DNA of 64,000 nt from Thalassorhabdus alkalitolerans (GTDB taxonomy: Bacteria > Bacillota > Bacilli > Bacillales > Marinococcaceae): the NCBI RefSeq assembly GCF_042656585.1, contig NZ_JBHSPG010000023.1, one strand, 5' to 3'. The translations under genes and the position numbers were made by a program. The notes under the pieces are model-generated. The model was not told the origin of the DNA, did not search any database, and worked only from the letters and a program-made list of their open reading frames with translations. Positions 7,419 to 15,866 of the stretch are shown one piece after another (within the stretch, counting starts at the first letter, position 1; every line of letters begins with the position of its first letter).

Positions 7419-8180
7419 ATGAGTACAGAGTCAGGAAAATATCTGTTTTGTATAATTCAGACAAACGAAGAGAAAACATTCGGAAAAGCAAAATTAGCTG
7501 GCGAACATCGAAAAGTCTATACCATTTCTCATAAGGGTGTATCCATGGTAGTTGCCGATGCCCCAGTAGAAATCTATGAACCATCACGTCAGAATGTGAA
7601 GGCACATCAGGAAATGGTAGCTTCTGTGATGGAGCAATTTACCGTGATCCCTATGAGCTTTGGAAATGTGTTAAAAGGTGAAGAAGATGTAAAGATTCTT
7701 TTAGAAAAACTTCTTCCTCAATGTGATGAGATTTTTCCACGTATAGACAATAAAATTGAAGTCGGACTTAAGTTAATCGGAAAGAAAGAGTGGATAGAAA
7801 AACAGGCTAAGGAACAGCCGGCTTTAAAGCATCTGGAGTCCAATGTGGCTCAGCGAAATAAGGATGCAGGCTATTATGAAAAAATTCGCCTAGGAGAAGC
7901 AGCACGTAATTTCATGGTAGCTTTGCAGGTGGAATTTGAAGAAGAAATATTTAATCCTCTTGCTAAAATTGCTGATGCCGCAAAGAGTAATGAAGCGATT
8001 AGTGAGCGAATGCTATTGAATGGAGCATTTCTTGTGGATAAAGAAAAAGAGGAAGAATTTGATAAAAAGGTAAATGAATTGTATGAGAAATGGAAAGAAC
8101 AAATCGACTTTAAATATACTGGTCCTTGGCCTGCTTATAACTTTATTGATATTAAATTAAAAGCAGCGGAGGGTGTGTAA
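7419..8180 (+). CDS. gvpF: Gas-vesicle protein GvpF
   Basis: GvpF/GvpL-family protein of 253 residues. The family has an N-terminal alpha/beta domain (YLFCIIQTNEEKTF start), the central conserved stretch VIPMSFGNVLKG, a helical second half and the terminal motif TGPWPAYNF. GvpF contacts GvpA and is thought to help nucleate the shell, sitting on the gas-facing side in cyanobacteria. The stop shares one base with the gvpG start (TAATG), so the two are translationally coupled. It is paired with its paralogue gvpL two genes on. Confidence 0.94.
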   Translation: MSTESGKYLFCIIQTNEEKTFGKAKLAGEHRKVYTISHKGVSMVVADAPVEIYEPSRQNVKAHQEMVASVMEQFTVIPMSFGNVLKGEEDVKILLEKLLPQCDEIFPRIDNKIEVGLKLIGKKEWIEKQAKEQPALKHLESNVAQRNKDAGYYEKIRLGEAARNFMVALQVEFEEEIFNPLAKIADAAKSNEAISERMLLNGAFLVDKEKEEEFDKKVNELYEKWKEQIDFKYTGPWPAYNFIDIKLKAAEGV

Positions 8181-8431
8181 TGATTCGTAAATTGTTCACT
8201 TGGCCTCTAGACACAGTTGTATGGGTTGGTGAAAAGGTGAAAGAAGAAGTGGACAAAGAATTATACGACGTAGAACACATCCAAAAAAAACTCGCTCACC
8301 TTCAAATGATGCTTGAGATGGAAGAAATTTCAGAAGAAGCCTATCAGGAGCAGGAAGAGGTTTTGCTGGCACGATACCGTATTGCCAAGAAAGCTGAACA
8401 GGAGAGACTAAGAGAAAGCCTGGAAGAATAG
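8180..8431 (+). CDS. gvpG: Gas-vesicle protein GvpG
   Basis: GvpG-family protein, 83 residues, almost entirely helical and charged. The N-terminus FTWPLDTVVWVGEKVKEE and the central LAHLQMMLEMEEISEEAYQEQEE segment are the family hallmarks. It belongs to the essential accessory set and is regularly encoded between gvpF and gvpL, as here. Its start overlaps the gvpF stop by one base and its stop is 10 bases before gvpL, with GGGGGAG as the latter's ribosome site. Confidence 0.92.
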   Translation: MIRKLFTWPLDTVVWVGEKVKEEVDKELYDVEHIQKKLAHLQMMLEMEEISEEAYQEQEEVLLARYRIAKKAEQERLRESLEE

Positions 8432-8441
8432 GGGGAGCATC

Positions 8442-9281
8442 ATGCAAGTTGAAGCGGGCACTAGTAAGCTTATCTATTTATATGCATTTATCCCAACGGA
8501 GGAATATGAAGAAAATCCTTTACCCCATTTGAAAGGAATTGACCCACAGCATTCAATGGAGTGCATCGTGTTTGACCAGATTACTGCCATTACATGCCTG
8601 GTCAAACATGAAGATTTTTCTGAAGAAGTGTTGCAGAAAAAAGTAGAAAACATGGGGTGGCTGCAGGATAAAGCATTTCATCACCATGAAAAGATGAATG
8701 CTTTACATAACAGATATACTGTCATTCCTTTGAAGTTCGGGACGCTTTATGAAAATGAAGATCGAGTAAAAGAGGTTATGGACACTAACAAAGAAGGCAT
8801 TATGGCTCAGTTTATTAAACTGAAAAATCAACAGGAATGGAACGTTAAAATCTACACAGACAAAAAAAAATTTATTGAGGAGGTTGAGGTTAGCAGTCCA
8901 GAAATAGAAAAAAAGAAACAAGAAATCAAAGATCTTCCCAGAGGAAAACAGTATTTTGAAAAAAAGAAAATGAGTCAATTTGTTGAAAATGAAGCTGACA
9001 AGGAGATTGACAGGTTTTGTGAGTGTTTTCATGAACAAATGACTTCATATAGCAAAGAAGAAGAGGTGAAAAAAAACTGGGAAAGAAACCTCACTGGACG
9101 AAAAGATGATATGTGCTGGAATGGAGCTTATTTAATACCCAAAGAAAAAGTAGAACAGACGCTTGCATTCATTAAAAAAATAAAAGATGACCATGAGAAT
9201 TTCACTTTTGAAATCACCGGACCATGGCCCGCGTATCATTTTTCTAACTTTACGGAACGAGGTGAAACAAATGGCGGGTGA
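8442..9281 (+). CDS. gvpL: Gas-vesicle protein GvpL
   Basis: Paralogue of GvpF, 279 residues, with the same landmarks: an N-terminal strand (KLIYLYAFIPTEE), the middle motif VIPLKFGTLYENEDR and the end motif TGPWPAYHF. In haloarchaea GvpL is the hub that binds most other accessory proteins. The Lys-rich middle (about 150-190) is longer than in GvpF. The last 11 bases overlap the start of gvpS in another frame, so GvpL and GvpS synthesis are probably coupled. Confidence 0.93.
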   Translation: MQVEAGTSKLIYLYAFIPTEEYEENPLPHLKGIDPQHSMECIVFDQITAITCLVKHEDFSEEVLQKKVENMGWLQDKAFHHHEKMNALHNRYTVIPLKFGTLYENEDRVKEVMDTNKEGIMAQFIKLKNQQEWNVKIYTDKKKFIEEVEVSSPEIEKKKQEIKDLPRGKQYFEKKKMSQFVENEADKEIDRFCECFHEQMTSYSKEEEVKKNWERNLTGRKDDMCWNGAYLIPKEKVEQTLAFIKKIKDDHENFTFEITGPWPAYHFSNFTERGETNGG

Positions 9282-9504
9282 ATCCTTACAGACAAAAGAC
9301 GTTTCTCTTCTAGATGTATTAGATGCAGTTCTTGAAAAAGGAGTGGTGTTACGAGGTGATATAACCATCTCAATAGCAGGGGTAGACCTGGTCTATCTGG
9401 ATTTAAGGATATTGCTTTCTTCAGTAGAAACTTTGATTCAGGCACGTGAGGAAGAGTTGAAAAGGACAATCAATGAAGAAAGAATAAATTTTACAGGTGA
9501 GTAA
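9271..9504 (+). CDS. gvpS: GvpA-like minor shell protein GvpS
   Basis: A 77-residue member of the GvpA/GvpJ/GvpM/GvpS family. It keeps the core pattern VSLLDVLDAVLEKG, then ITISIAGVDLVYLDLRILLSSVETL, with a short C-terminus. I start at the ATG at 9271, giving MAGESLQ, because GAACGAGGTG precedes it and homology begins here. The same frame is open further upstream into gvpL, but those residues do not look like the family. Minor GvpA homologues are thought to seed or cap the shell. The order G-L-S-K-J matches B. megaterium. Confidence 0.88.
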   Translation: MAGESLQTKDVSLLDVLDAVLEKGVVLRGDITISIAGVDLVYLDLRILLSSVETLIQAREEELKRTINEERINFTGE

Positions 9505-9517
9505 GGAGTGATTTATC

Positions 9518-9817
9518 ATGGCAGACCAAGAGCTAGTTGAAAAACATAATCCGTCTGGACGAATTTCTCTGGATCCGGAAAAGGCAGAAGAAGGGTTGTC
9601 CCAGCTTGTTATGACCGTCATTGAACTCCTGCGCCAAGTAGTCGAACGTCAGGCAATGAGGCGCGTGGAAAATGGCAGCTTAACGGATGAAGAAATAGAA
9701 AAAGTAGGGGAAGCTCTAATGAATTTAGAGGAGAAGATGGAAGAATTAAAGGAAATCTTCAACTTAGATGATGATGATTTGAATATTGATCTTGGACCAC
9801 TAGGCAATTTGATGTAA
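9518..9817 (+). CDS. gvpK: Gas-vesicle protein GvpK
   Basis: GvpK-family protein, 99 residues. Hallmarks are RISLDPEKAEEGLSQLVMTVIELLRQVVERQAMRRVE followed by LTDEEIEKVGEALMNLEEKM, all helical, with an Asp-rich end (LDDDDLNID). It belongs to the conserved accessory set; its exact step in assembly is not settled. The start has AAGGAGTGA 6-8 bases upstream. It sits between gvpS and gvpJ as in other Bacillus clusters. Confidence 0.94.
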   Translation: MADQELVEKHNPSGRISLDPEKAEEGLSQLVMTVIELLRQVVERQAMRRVENGSLTDEEIEKVGEALMNLEEKMEELKEIFNLDDDDLNIDLGPLGNLM

Positions 9818-9858
9818 TAAGCAAAATCTAATCATATGATGAAAAGGAGAGTGATCCC

Positions 9859-10182
9859 ATGGATGAGATCAAACATCCAGCTCACCAATCAAGCAACCTC
9901 GTAGATGTGTTGGAAACGGTCCTGGACAAAGGGGTAGTCATTGCAGGGGACATTAAATTGAACTTAGCGGAGGTAGAGCTGATTACGATTAAAATTCGTC
10001 TTCTTGTAGCCTCTGTAGATAAAGCGAAAGAAATGGGTATTGACTGGTGGGAAAGTGATCCGCATTATTCCTCGAAAGCAATACGGATAGAGGAGGAGAA
10101 TCAGCAGCTTCAAGAAAGAATTAAACAGCTGGAAGAACGTGTCGAAGGACAGCTGGAAGAACAGGAAAACAAAGGAGGCTGA
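9859..10182 (+). CDS. gvpJ: GvpA-like minor shell protein GvpJ
   Basis: A 107-residue GvpA paralogue. The core NLVDVLETVLDKG, IKLNLAEVELITIKIRLLVASVDKAKEMG is close to GvpA and is followed by DWWESDPHY, typical of GvpJ. A Gln/Glu-rich coiled coil then ends the protein (ENQQLQERIKQLEERVEGQ). GvpJ homologues localise to tips or act in nucleation. AAAAGGAGAGTG precedes the ATG. Its terminal codons contain the AAAGGAGG ribosome site of the next small gene, three bases on. Confidence 0.92.
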   Translation: MDEIKHPAHQSSNLVDVLETVLDKGVVIAGDIKLNLAEVELITIKIRLLVASVDKAKEMGIDWWESDPHYSSKAIRIEEENQQLQERIKQLEERVEGQLEEQENKGG

Positions 10183-10185
10183 TTG

Positions 10186-10383
10186 ATGAAAAAGAAGGAT
10201 TTTTTTAAAGACCTGAAGCAGATAATCAGGGATTTAGAAAATCAGGATCAATCTATCGTGGGGAGGACAGAGGAAAAAAAGCTTGGACGGGGAAAGCGAG
10301 GCCCCACTTTGAGGTCTGAGTACGTGCTGAGAGCCAAAGTGGGGATCCAGGATGAGCAAAATAAAAGACAAGAAAGAGAGTGA
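10186..10383 (+). CDS. Small basic protein closing the gas-vesicle operon
   Basis: A 65-residue Lys/Arg-rich protein (KKDFFKDLKQIIRDLE, then GRGKRGPTLRSEYVLRAKVG). I do not recognise it; by position it replaces gvpT/gvpU of B. megaterium. The ATG at 10186 is preferred over the TTG at 10183 because AAAGGAGG at 10171-10178 is well spaced for it. An inverted repeat lies inside the coding sequence. It converges with the gene on the other strand, and the 49-base gap shows no clear terminator. Confidence 0.6.
   Translation: MKKKDFFKDLKQIIRDLENQDQSIVGRTEEKKLGRGKRGPTLRSEYVLRAKVGIQDEQNKRQERE
10302..10344 (+). repeat. Inverted repeat inside the last gas-vesicle ORF
   Basis: CCCCACTTTG (10302-10311) and CAAAGTGGGG (10335-10344) form a perfect 10-base stem with a 23-base loop. 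It is within coding sequence, about 40 bases before the stop, and no T-run follows. Confidence 0.7.
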
Positions 10384-10432
10384 GTTTGATTGACATCCTG
10401 CCCAGTTTTCCTTTTGTCATTCTTTTATCGTG

Positions 10433-11647
10433 CTATTGTTCCTTTTGGTGATAGGTCCATTTCCTCCATAATGCTTCCATTGGTCCCTGGCTTCTTTTTG
10501 AGAGCCATAGAGTGCTGAACACGACTTGTAAAAGATAAATTCCTATGGCTATTAAGATGCTTTCCACTATGTTCACAGAACCAAACAGACCAAAACCAAA
10601 GCCGTAAAAGATAAAAACAAGAATAACAGACTGCATAAGATAGTTTGTCAATGCCATACGCCCAACAGCAGCCAAGGGCACGAGCGCTTTGAGGCTCTTT
10701 ATTCGTTGAATAAGAAGAACAAAGAAAGAGACGTAACAGAGCATAAGCAAAGGTCCGGCGATAATGTTTAGGCCGTCAGCCAAGCTTATGGCTAAGGAAT
10801 ATGGGATAGGAAAGAGATCAAACAATAAGAAGGTATAAATAGATGTAAGCAATACCCCGCTCCAGAAAGAATGAATGAAAAGGTTTCTCCATTTCTTTTG
10901 AAACTCCTCTGCTTTAGTAAACCACTCTTGTTTTCCGAAATATAAACCGATAAGAAAAATACCTAACACATTCGGAACGGTTAAGAATAGGTTAAGAAGA
11001 ACGTAAAATACTTCTTCCTGAATACGAAAAGCGAGAATTTCCCCGTACGTGCCTTCAGAAAACACCTGGTAAGCAGCTGCAATGTTATTTTGTATGTCAG
11101 CCCCCATGGCGTTTCCTTTCATTGTCAGAGCAATGGACGACAGGATAAAAAGCAGGCTTAATACTATCCACGAAACCCCTAATAGTGCTATGCCCCATGT
11201 AAGAATTACCTTTGGAGTTTTATCAATAAACAGAAGGAGAAAAAAACCTGCCACAGCATAAGTATGTAAGATATCACCAGACCATATGAAGATCAGGTGA
11301 ATGAGTCCAAGAATCAGCAAAAAAGTCATTCTTCGCTTAAAAAAGGAATTTCCGTCTAAACCCCTTTGAACAATTCTGGAATAAAAGAAATAAAAGCCTA
11401 AGCCAAATAAAAGAGAAAACATAGGATAAAATTTTCCATTTACAAAAAATTCAATAACAAAATGGCCTGTCTGCTCAAGAAAAGGTGCTTCACCTAAGGG
11501 CTCAGGTACAATAACACCCTGCTTTTGAAATAGAGGGGACTTGAAAAACAAAATATTTGCAAGCAATATGCCAAGAAGGGCAAAACCTCTGATGACGTCA
11601 ATGGATACTACTCTTTCTTTGCTTCTGGAAGCCTCCAGGTTCATCAT
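10433..11647 (-). CDS. DUF418 family membrane protein
   Basis: Integral membrane protein of 404 residues with about ten hydrophobic helices. The N-terminus (RVVSIDVIRGFALLGILLANI) is the DUF418/YeiB signature, related to the acyltransferase-3 fold. The C-terminal half carries the DUF418 domain ending GPMEALWRKWTYH. The reaction is not known for the family. I use the ATG at 11647, preceded by AGGGAGTG; a GTG two codons earlier is the alternative. It runs opposite to the gas-vesicle operon and divergently from the deacetylase. The 291-base gap upstream shows no promoter I would assign. Confidence 0.85.
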   Translation of the reverse strand: MMNLEASRSKERVVSIDVIRGFALLGILLANILFFKSPLFQKQGVIVPEPLGEAPFLEQTGHFVIEFFVNGKFYPMFSLLFGLGFYFFYSRIVQRGLDGNSFFKRRMTFLLILGLIHLIFIWSGDILHTYAVAGFFLLLFIDKTPKVILTWGIALLGVSWIVLSLLFILSSIALTMKGNAMGADIQNNIAAAYQVFSEGTYGEILAFRIQEEVFYVLLNLFLTVPNVLGIFLIGLYFGKQEWFTKAEEFQKKWRNLFIHSFWSGVLLTSIYTFLLFDLFPIPYSLAISLADGLNIIAGPLLMLCYVSFFVLLIQRIKSLKALVPLAAVGRMALTNYLMQSVILVFIFYGFGFGLFGSVNIVESILIAIGIYLLQVVFSTLWLSKRSQGPMEALWRKWTYHQKEQ

Positions 11648-11938
11648 TTTCACTCCCTTGTTTAGAAATTCTTACCTTGTCATCGTACATGATTCTACCC
11701 AGTAAAGGAACTAAAAAAGAAGACTCCCTTGCCCCTTCCGTCTGAAAAGGATTTGTTAAAAGAGGTTAGCGCTATAAACAGAGATTGTTTGATTTGATCT
11801 GTGTAAGTGTTCCAACTCATTTTCATATCAGCAGAGAGGTCTTTTGTTATGGAACAAATAACTGTTCAGTATTGATAACTATGAAAGAAGTATAAAAGAA
11901 TGCATCTACCTCAAACTAAGCAAAACGGAGGTGGTGCA

Positions 11939-12757
11939 ATGATTAGGAAGATATGTGAACGATTAGCTGTTTTCCTTGTGTGTTTATTGTTTTCTTTAGG
12001 ATTCGTCTCCTCATTGGCAGCTGCCCCACAGCCTGAGGATCCGGAGGACATTCCACAATTAGAGGGGGGGCCTGAATATGCAGAAAGAGATCCATCACCG
12101 GTGGACATTGGTATTTTACACCAGCAGTACCCTGAAACGGTGATTTACAGAGGGTCTCACGATGTAAGCCAGGTTGCTTTGACTTTTGATGACGGTCCGG
12201 ACCCAAGATTTACACCAGAAATTCTTGATATCTTGCAAGAGTTTGACGTCCCAGCTACTTTTTTTGTCCTGGGTGCTAGAGCTGAACGTTACCCGGAAAC
12301 GATTTTACGAATGGAAAATGAAGGTCATGTTATTGGCAACCATACCTTCTGGCATCCTAACCTTGTAGTGGAAGGAATAGGACGATTAGATTGGGAACTT
12401 CCCCAGGCAGAACAAGTCATAGAGGAAACTGTCGGTTATCGCCCTCTGTTATTTCGTGCACCTTATGGTAATCTTAACGAGGACATTGTGGAAAGACTTG
12501 CCGACTTTGGAAACGTTGCAGTCGGATGGACAGTCGATTCCCAAGATTGGCGTCAACTTTCCGGAGATGAAATAGCAGCAAACGTTTTGACCAATACACA
12601 GCCCGGGGACGTTATTTTAATGCATGACGGCGGGAATTGGGATCAGGATCTTACAGGAACGGTTGAATCCTTACGGACGATTATTCCAGAGCTTCAAGCA
12701 CAAGGAATTGAATTTGTTACGATCCCTGAGATGTTTAATATACCAAGGGCAAAGTAA
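11939..12757 (+). CDS. Secreted polysaccharide deacetylase (NodB/CE4 family)
   Basis: Predicted metal-dependent deacetylase acting on peptidoglycan or another N-acetylated glycan outside the membrane. The 272 residues begin with a signal peptide (VFLVCLLFSLGFVSSLAAAP). CE4 motifs: TFDDGP (82-87), HTFWHP (135-140) giving the Asp-His-His metal triad, RAPYG, DSQDWR and ILMHDGG. All catalytic positions are present. The start at 11939 is chosen for ACGGAGGTGG just upstream and because it gives a proper signal peptide; an in-frame ATG 39 bases earlier lacks a site. Single gene with its own terminator. Substrate is not deducible. Confidence 0.92.
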   Translation: MIRKICERLAVFLVCLLFSLGFVSSLAAAPQPEDPEDIPQLEGGPEYAERDPSPVDIGILHQQYPETVIYRGSHDVSQVALTFDDGPDPRFTPEILDILQEFDVPATFFVLGARAERYPETILRMENEGHVIGNHTFWHPNLVVEGIGRLDWELPQAEQVIEETVGYRPLLFRAPYGNLNEDIVERLADFGNVAVGWTVDSQDWRQLSGDEIAANVLTNTQPGDVILMHDGGNWDQDLTGTVESLRTIIPELQAQGIEFVTIPEMFNIPRAK

Positions 12758-12769
12758 ATCATTTCACCT

Positions 12770-12811
12770 TGTCTGTCTGATTAAGGACCGTTCTCAGACA
12801 GACATTTTTTG
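12770..12811 (+). terminator. Terminator after the deacetylase
   Basis: GTCTGTCTGA and TCAGACAGAC pair perfectly over 10 bases around a 12-base loop, followed by ATTTTTT. Confidence 0.9.
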
Positions 12812-12959
12812 TGAATGAAACAGCTGTTATGGACCACGGTAAACCTCTTTTGATCAATAAATGAATAAAAATTGTGAACGACACTCGAGGAAGGTTGTAT
12901 CTGCATATGCGTTTCGGATATGATAGGCTATGATAACCTAGTCATAGGAGGGAAATAAA

Positions 12960-13751
12960 ATGAAAGCTTTACATACAGCACTGCCAGCCTTGATAGCATT
13001 TGGAGTATTGTCAGCATGTGGTCAAGGTCAAGAAGAGGCACAGGAGCAATCAGAACAGCCTGCAAGCGGCGAGGAACAAGTGGAAGCAATTGAAGTTGAA
13101 ATTTTAACCGAGAAATCTCAAAAGCCAGGAGAAGAATTTGAGCTAAAAGCGCTTGTTACTCAGGGGGACGATAAAGTAAACGACGCAAATGAGGTTGTGT
13201 TTGAAGTTTGGAAAGAAGGCGAAAAAGAAGAAAGTGATATGGTGGAAGCTACTGACGTAAATGAGGGTATATATACTGCTCCTTACACCATTGAAGAAGT
13301 TGGTGAGTTTGTTATACAGCCGCATGTGACAGCCAGAGGGATGCATAGGATGCCGACTCAAACCATTTCGACAGGAGACGCTGAAGAGGAGCACTCCGCC
13401 CACGGGGATCACGAAGACGGAGATGACCACGACCATGACCACCATCATGAGCACGATTCTGATATCCTATCCGTTGATTTTGCTGCAAAAGAAGGGGAAG
13501 AAGACGGGGAATCCTTATCTTTAATCGCAGACATTGAAAAGGAAAATGAAACATTAACAGAAGCTGAAGTACAGTTTGAAATTTGGCAGCATGGAGACGA
13601 GGCTCATAGCTGGGTGAAAGCAGATGAAATAGATCCGGGCAGCTATCATGCAGATCATTTATTTGAAGAAGAAGGAGAGTATCATATCGTCATTCATATT
13701 GAGAATGAGGAGCTTCATGAGCACATATCAGAAAGTGTTGAAGTTAAATAA
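12960..13751 (+). CDS. Lipoprotein with two YtkA/FixH-like domains joined by a His-rich linker
   Basis: Extracytoplasmic lipoprotein of 263 residues. LSAC ends at Cys20 as lipobox, followed by a Glu/Gln-rich linker. Two YtkA-like Ig-fold domains follow, about 45-135 and 160-262; each has an [F/Q]E[V/I]W strand (VVFEVWKEG, VQFEIWQHG), an EGIYTAPYTIEEVGEF or PGSYHADHLFEEEGEY type stretch and a last strand. Between them is an Asp/His-rich segment (DDHDHDHHHEHD) that could bind divalent metal. YtkA/FixH-like domains occur in proteins tied to copper or oxidase assembly, so a metal chaperone role is possible but unproven. TAGGAGGG supports the ATG. Confidence 0.78.
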   Translation: MKALHTALPALIAFGVLSACGQGQEEAQEQSEQPASGEEQVEAIEVEILTEKSQKPGEEFELKALVTQGDDKVNDANEVVFEVWKEGEKEESDMVEATDVNEGIYTAPYTIEEVGEFVIQPHVTARGMHRMPTQTISTGDAEEEHSAHGDHEDGDDHDHDHHHEHDSDILSVDFAAKEGEEDGESLSLIADIEKENETLTEAEVQFEIWQHGDEAHSWVKADEIDPGSYHADHLFEEEGEYHIVIHIENEELHEHISESVEVK

Positions 13752-13763
13752 TTTTTCACGGTG

Positions 13764-13795
13764 AAAAAGTCTGCCCATTCGGCGGGCTTTTTTTG
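13764..13795 (+). terminator. Terminator after the YtkA-domain lipoprotein
   Basis: AGTCTGCC and GGCGGGCT form a short stem with G-T pairs around ATTC, followed by TTTTTT. Confidence 0.75.
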
Positions 13796-13929
13796 GTAGA
13801 ACCCCCCAAAACTTAAGGACAGACGAAATGAATTTAGAGAGTTATATAAAAAATTGATAAATTTTTATTTTAAAAGTTAATGTGAGCGGGAAGGGAGAGA
13901 ATAAGCAACTTAGAAAGGGGAACATATTT

Positions 13930-15453
13930 ATGAAAAAAACAGCTTTGCGTATGTTTGGAACCTTAAGCATGGGGTCTGTGTTAATCTTTGCGACGGCATG
14001 TAATGAGGGAGCAGGTTCGGATTTGGAGAACGAAGCAGAAGGAGAAGAAACCAGCGGAGAAGATGTTGAGGAAATAAACGGTGAAGAAGAAAGTGAAGAT
14101 ATTAATAACGATCAAGACATTGATAATGAAGAAGATGATGACAGCCAAGAAGAGGAAAACGGAGATATTGAATCGGATGGTAATAATGAAGAAGGAGACC
14201 GTTCAGAAATAGCTGAAGAGCCAGAGGAATTGAATGAGCAAGCTTCCGAGAATGTAATGACGGATAGTACAAAAAATGTAACCCGCCTTAATGAAGAAGA
14301 CCCTGTCTCTTTTTCAATCATGGCATCTCAAACACTTTGGCCTGCTACACATTCTGAAAACCAGCCAGGAACAGTCATTCTTGCTCCAGAGGGGGAGTGG
14401 CAGGCAGCTTTGGCAAGCTTACACCTGGTGCATCACCCAAATAACGGGCCGATCTTACTTACAGAAAATGGTGAGCTGTCAGATGATGTTCTTGACGAAA
14501 TAGAACGTCTTAACCCTCAGGGGAATGAAAATGGAACAGAAGTGCTTATTGTTGGTCAAGAAAGTGAAAACATTGAGGAGGAGTTAAACGATTATGAAGT
14601 AGACTCAATTAATGAAGAAAACAACCACGCAGCCTTTGCCAAGCAGGTTGATGATTATTTTGCCGAAATCACTGGTGAATACAGTGAGACTGTTTTGATC
14701 GGTTCTATGGAGGAAGAACATAAAGAACTGACCATTACAACCGGAAATTGGATTTCGCATATGGATGAGCCGCTCCTCTATGTAGAGGAAGGAGAGATTC
14801 CTTCAGAAACCGCTGAAGCGATAGAAGGAAGAGAAGATGTGAAAATGTACGTCCTTGGCTCGGAAGATGTGATTTCAGAGGAGATTGTGGAGGATTTAGA
14901 GGCAGCCGGTGAAGTGGAACGCATTGAGGGACAAGATCCGACAGAGCTTTCCATTGCTTTTGCTCAATACAGGGATGATGATAATGACTTTGGATGGGGA
15001 GCTGATGAGCCAGGTAAAAGTGTTTCCTTTGTATCAACGGAAACACCAAGCATAGCGATTGCAGCCGCTCCTTTTGGCCATCTAGGTAAACATGCTCCAA
15101 TGGTTTGGCTTGAAGAGGGTGAACTGAACGAAGAGGTATATGAATATTTAGCTGAATTGAAACCATTGTATGAAGAAAATCCAATGGAAGGTCCTTATAG
15201 TCATGCGTACGTAATGGGAGACACTGAGACCATTTCTTTCGAACAGCAAGGCATCATTGATGAAAAGCTGGAGATAGCCCCAGAGAATGAAGAAGATGCT
15301 CATGGCGCTCACGGAACAGAGGATGAAGACGAACAAGGAGAAATCTCAGAAGATGAGGACACTGATTTAGATGAAAGTGAAAACGACAATGAAATTGGTG
15401 ATGAAGAAGACAACAATGAAAACGAAATAGACAACGAAGAGAATGATGAGTAG
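13930..15453 (+). CDS. Acidic lipoprotein related to the cell wall-binding repeat 2 family
   Basis: Lipid-anchored surface protein, 507 residues. Signal 1-23 with Cys24 in FATAC. Residues about 25-105 and the last 60 are Glu/Asp/Asn-rich and probably disordered. The middle has repeating alpha/beta units such as GTVILAPEGEWQAALASLHLVHHPNNGPILLTENGEL and later EVLIVGQE and YVLGSEDV, the pattern of cell wall-binding repeat 2 domains (in Clostridium these anchor proteins non-covalently to the wall). The start at 13930 is chosen for GAAAGGGGAAC and because it begins a signal peptide. Other repeat-2 proteins usually carry a separate enzyme domain; none is visible here. Confidence 0.72.
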   Translation: MKKTALRMFGTLSMGSVLIFATACNEGAGSDLENEAEGEETSGEDVEEINGEEESEDINNDQDIDNEEDDDSQEEENGDIESDGNNEEGDRSEIAEEPEELNEQASENVMTDSTKNVTRLNEEDPVSFSIMASQTLWPATHSENQPGTVILAPEGEWQAALASLHLVHHPNNGPILLTENGELSDDVLDEIERLNPQGNENGTEVLIVGQESENIEEELNDYEVDSINEENNHAAFAKQVDDYFAEITGEYSETVLIGSMEEEHKELTITTGNWISHMDEPLLYVEEGEIPSETAEAIEGREDVKMYVLGSEDVISEEIVEDLEAAGEVERIEGQDPTELSIAFAQYRDDDNDFGWGADEPGKSVSFVSTETPSIAIAAAPFGHLGKHAPMVWLEEGELNEEVYEYLAELKPLYEENPMEGPYSHAYVMGDTETISFEQQGIIDEKLEIAPENEEDAHGAHGTEDEDEQGEISEDEDTDLDESENDNEIGDEEDNNENEIDNEENDE

Positions 15454-15562
15454 GGACACCCTCTTTATCATGAATGACCAGTAAAATCCTTCTTTCCTTT
15501 GTTTTACTTGCATTGATTCACGTGGTTTAAGACATGTTAAGTATCGAAAGGGGGATTTCATC

Positions 15563-15721
15563 ATGGCAGTGGATGTGCTTTGTGAAGTAAGCAACTGTAC
15601 GTATTGGGATGAAGGTAATAAGTGTGCGGCAGACCGAATTTATGTAGTGAGCCACACGGGAAAGGAAGCTGGAGACCAACACGAAACAGATTGTAAAACC
15701 TTTCAACCTGAACAACATTAA
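15563..15721 (+). CDS. DUF1540 small cysteine-rich protein
   Basis: A 52-residue protein, MAVDVLCEVSNC at its start, with cysteines at 7, 12, 21 and 43 arranged as in DUF1540 (CxxxxC, then C, then C near the end). Such four-Cys mini-proteins probably bind one metal ion; their job in Bacillus is unknown and some are sporulation genes. AAAGGGGG lies 7-14 bases upstream of the ATG. A strong terminator follows at once, so it is a single-gene unit. Confidence 0.85.
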   Translation: MAVDVLCEVSNCTYWDEGNKCAADRIYVVSHTGKEAGDQHETDCKTFQPEQH

Positions 15722-15723
15722 TA

Positions 15724-15755
15724 AAAAAGGGATGCTTTTTCAGCATCCCTTTTTG
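15724..15755 (+). terminator. Terminator after the DUF1540 gene
   Basis: AAAAAGGGATGC and GCATCCCTTTTT pair perfectly over 12 bases. Confidence 0.92.
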
Positions 15756-15866
15756 TAATTATATAGTCATAATTGAGGGAGGATACAGACTTCTTACCTC
15801 TATACGTAAAGGAGAAAATGGTGTATTATTTTTATCAGACTTTAGAAGAATTAAGGTGATGGCCTG

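Noticed and set aside
14735..15184. Long frame opposite the acidic lipoprotein gene
   Set aside because: Antisense shadow of a Glu/Asp-rich gene; no start signal or recognisable domain.
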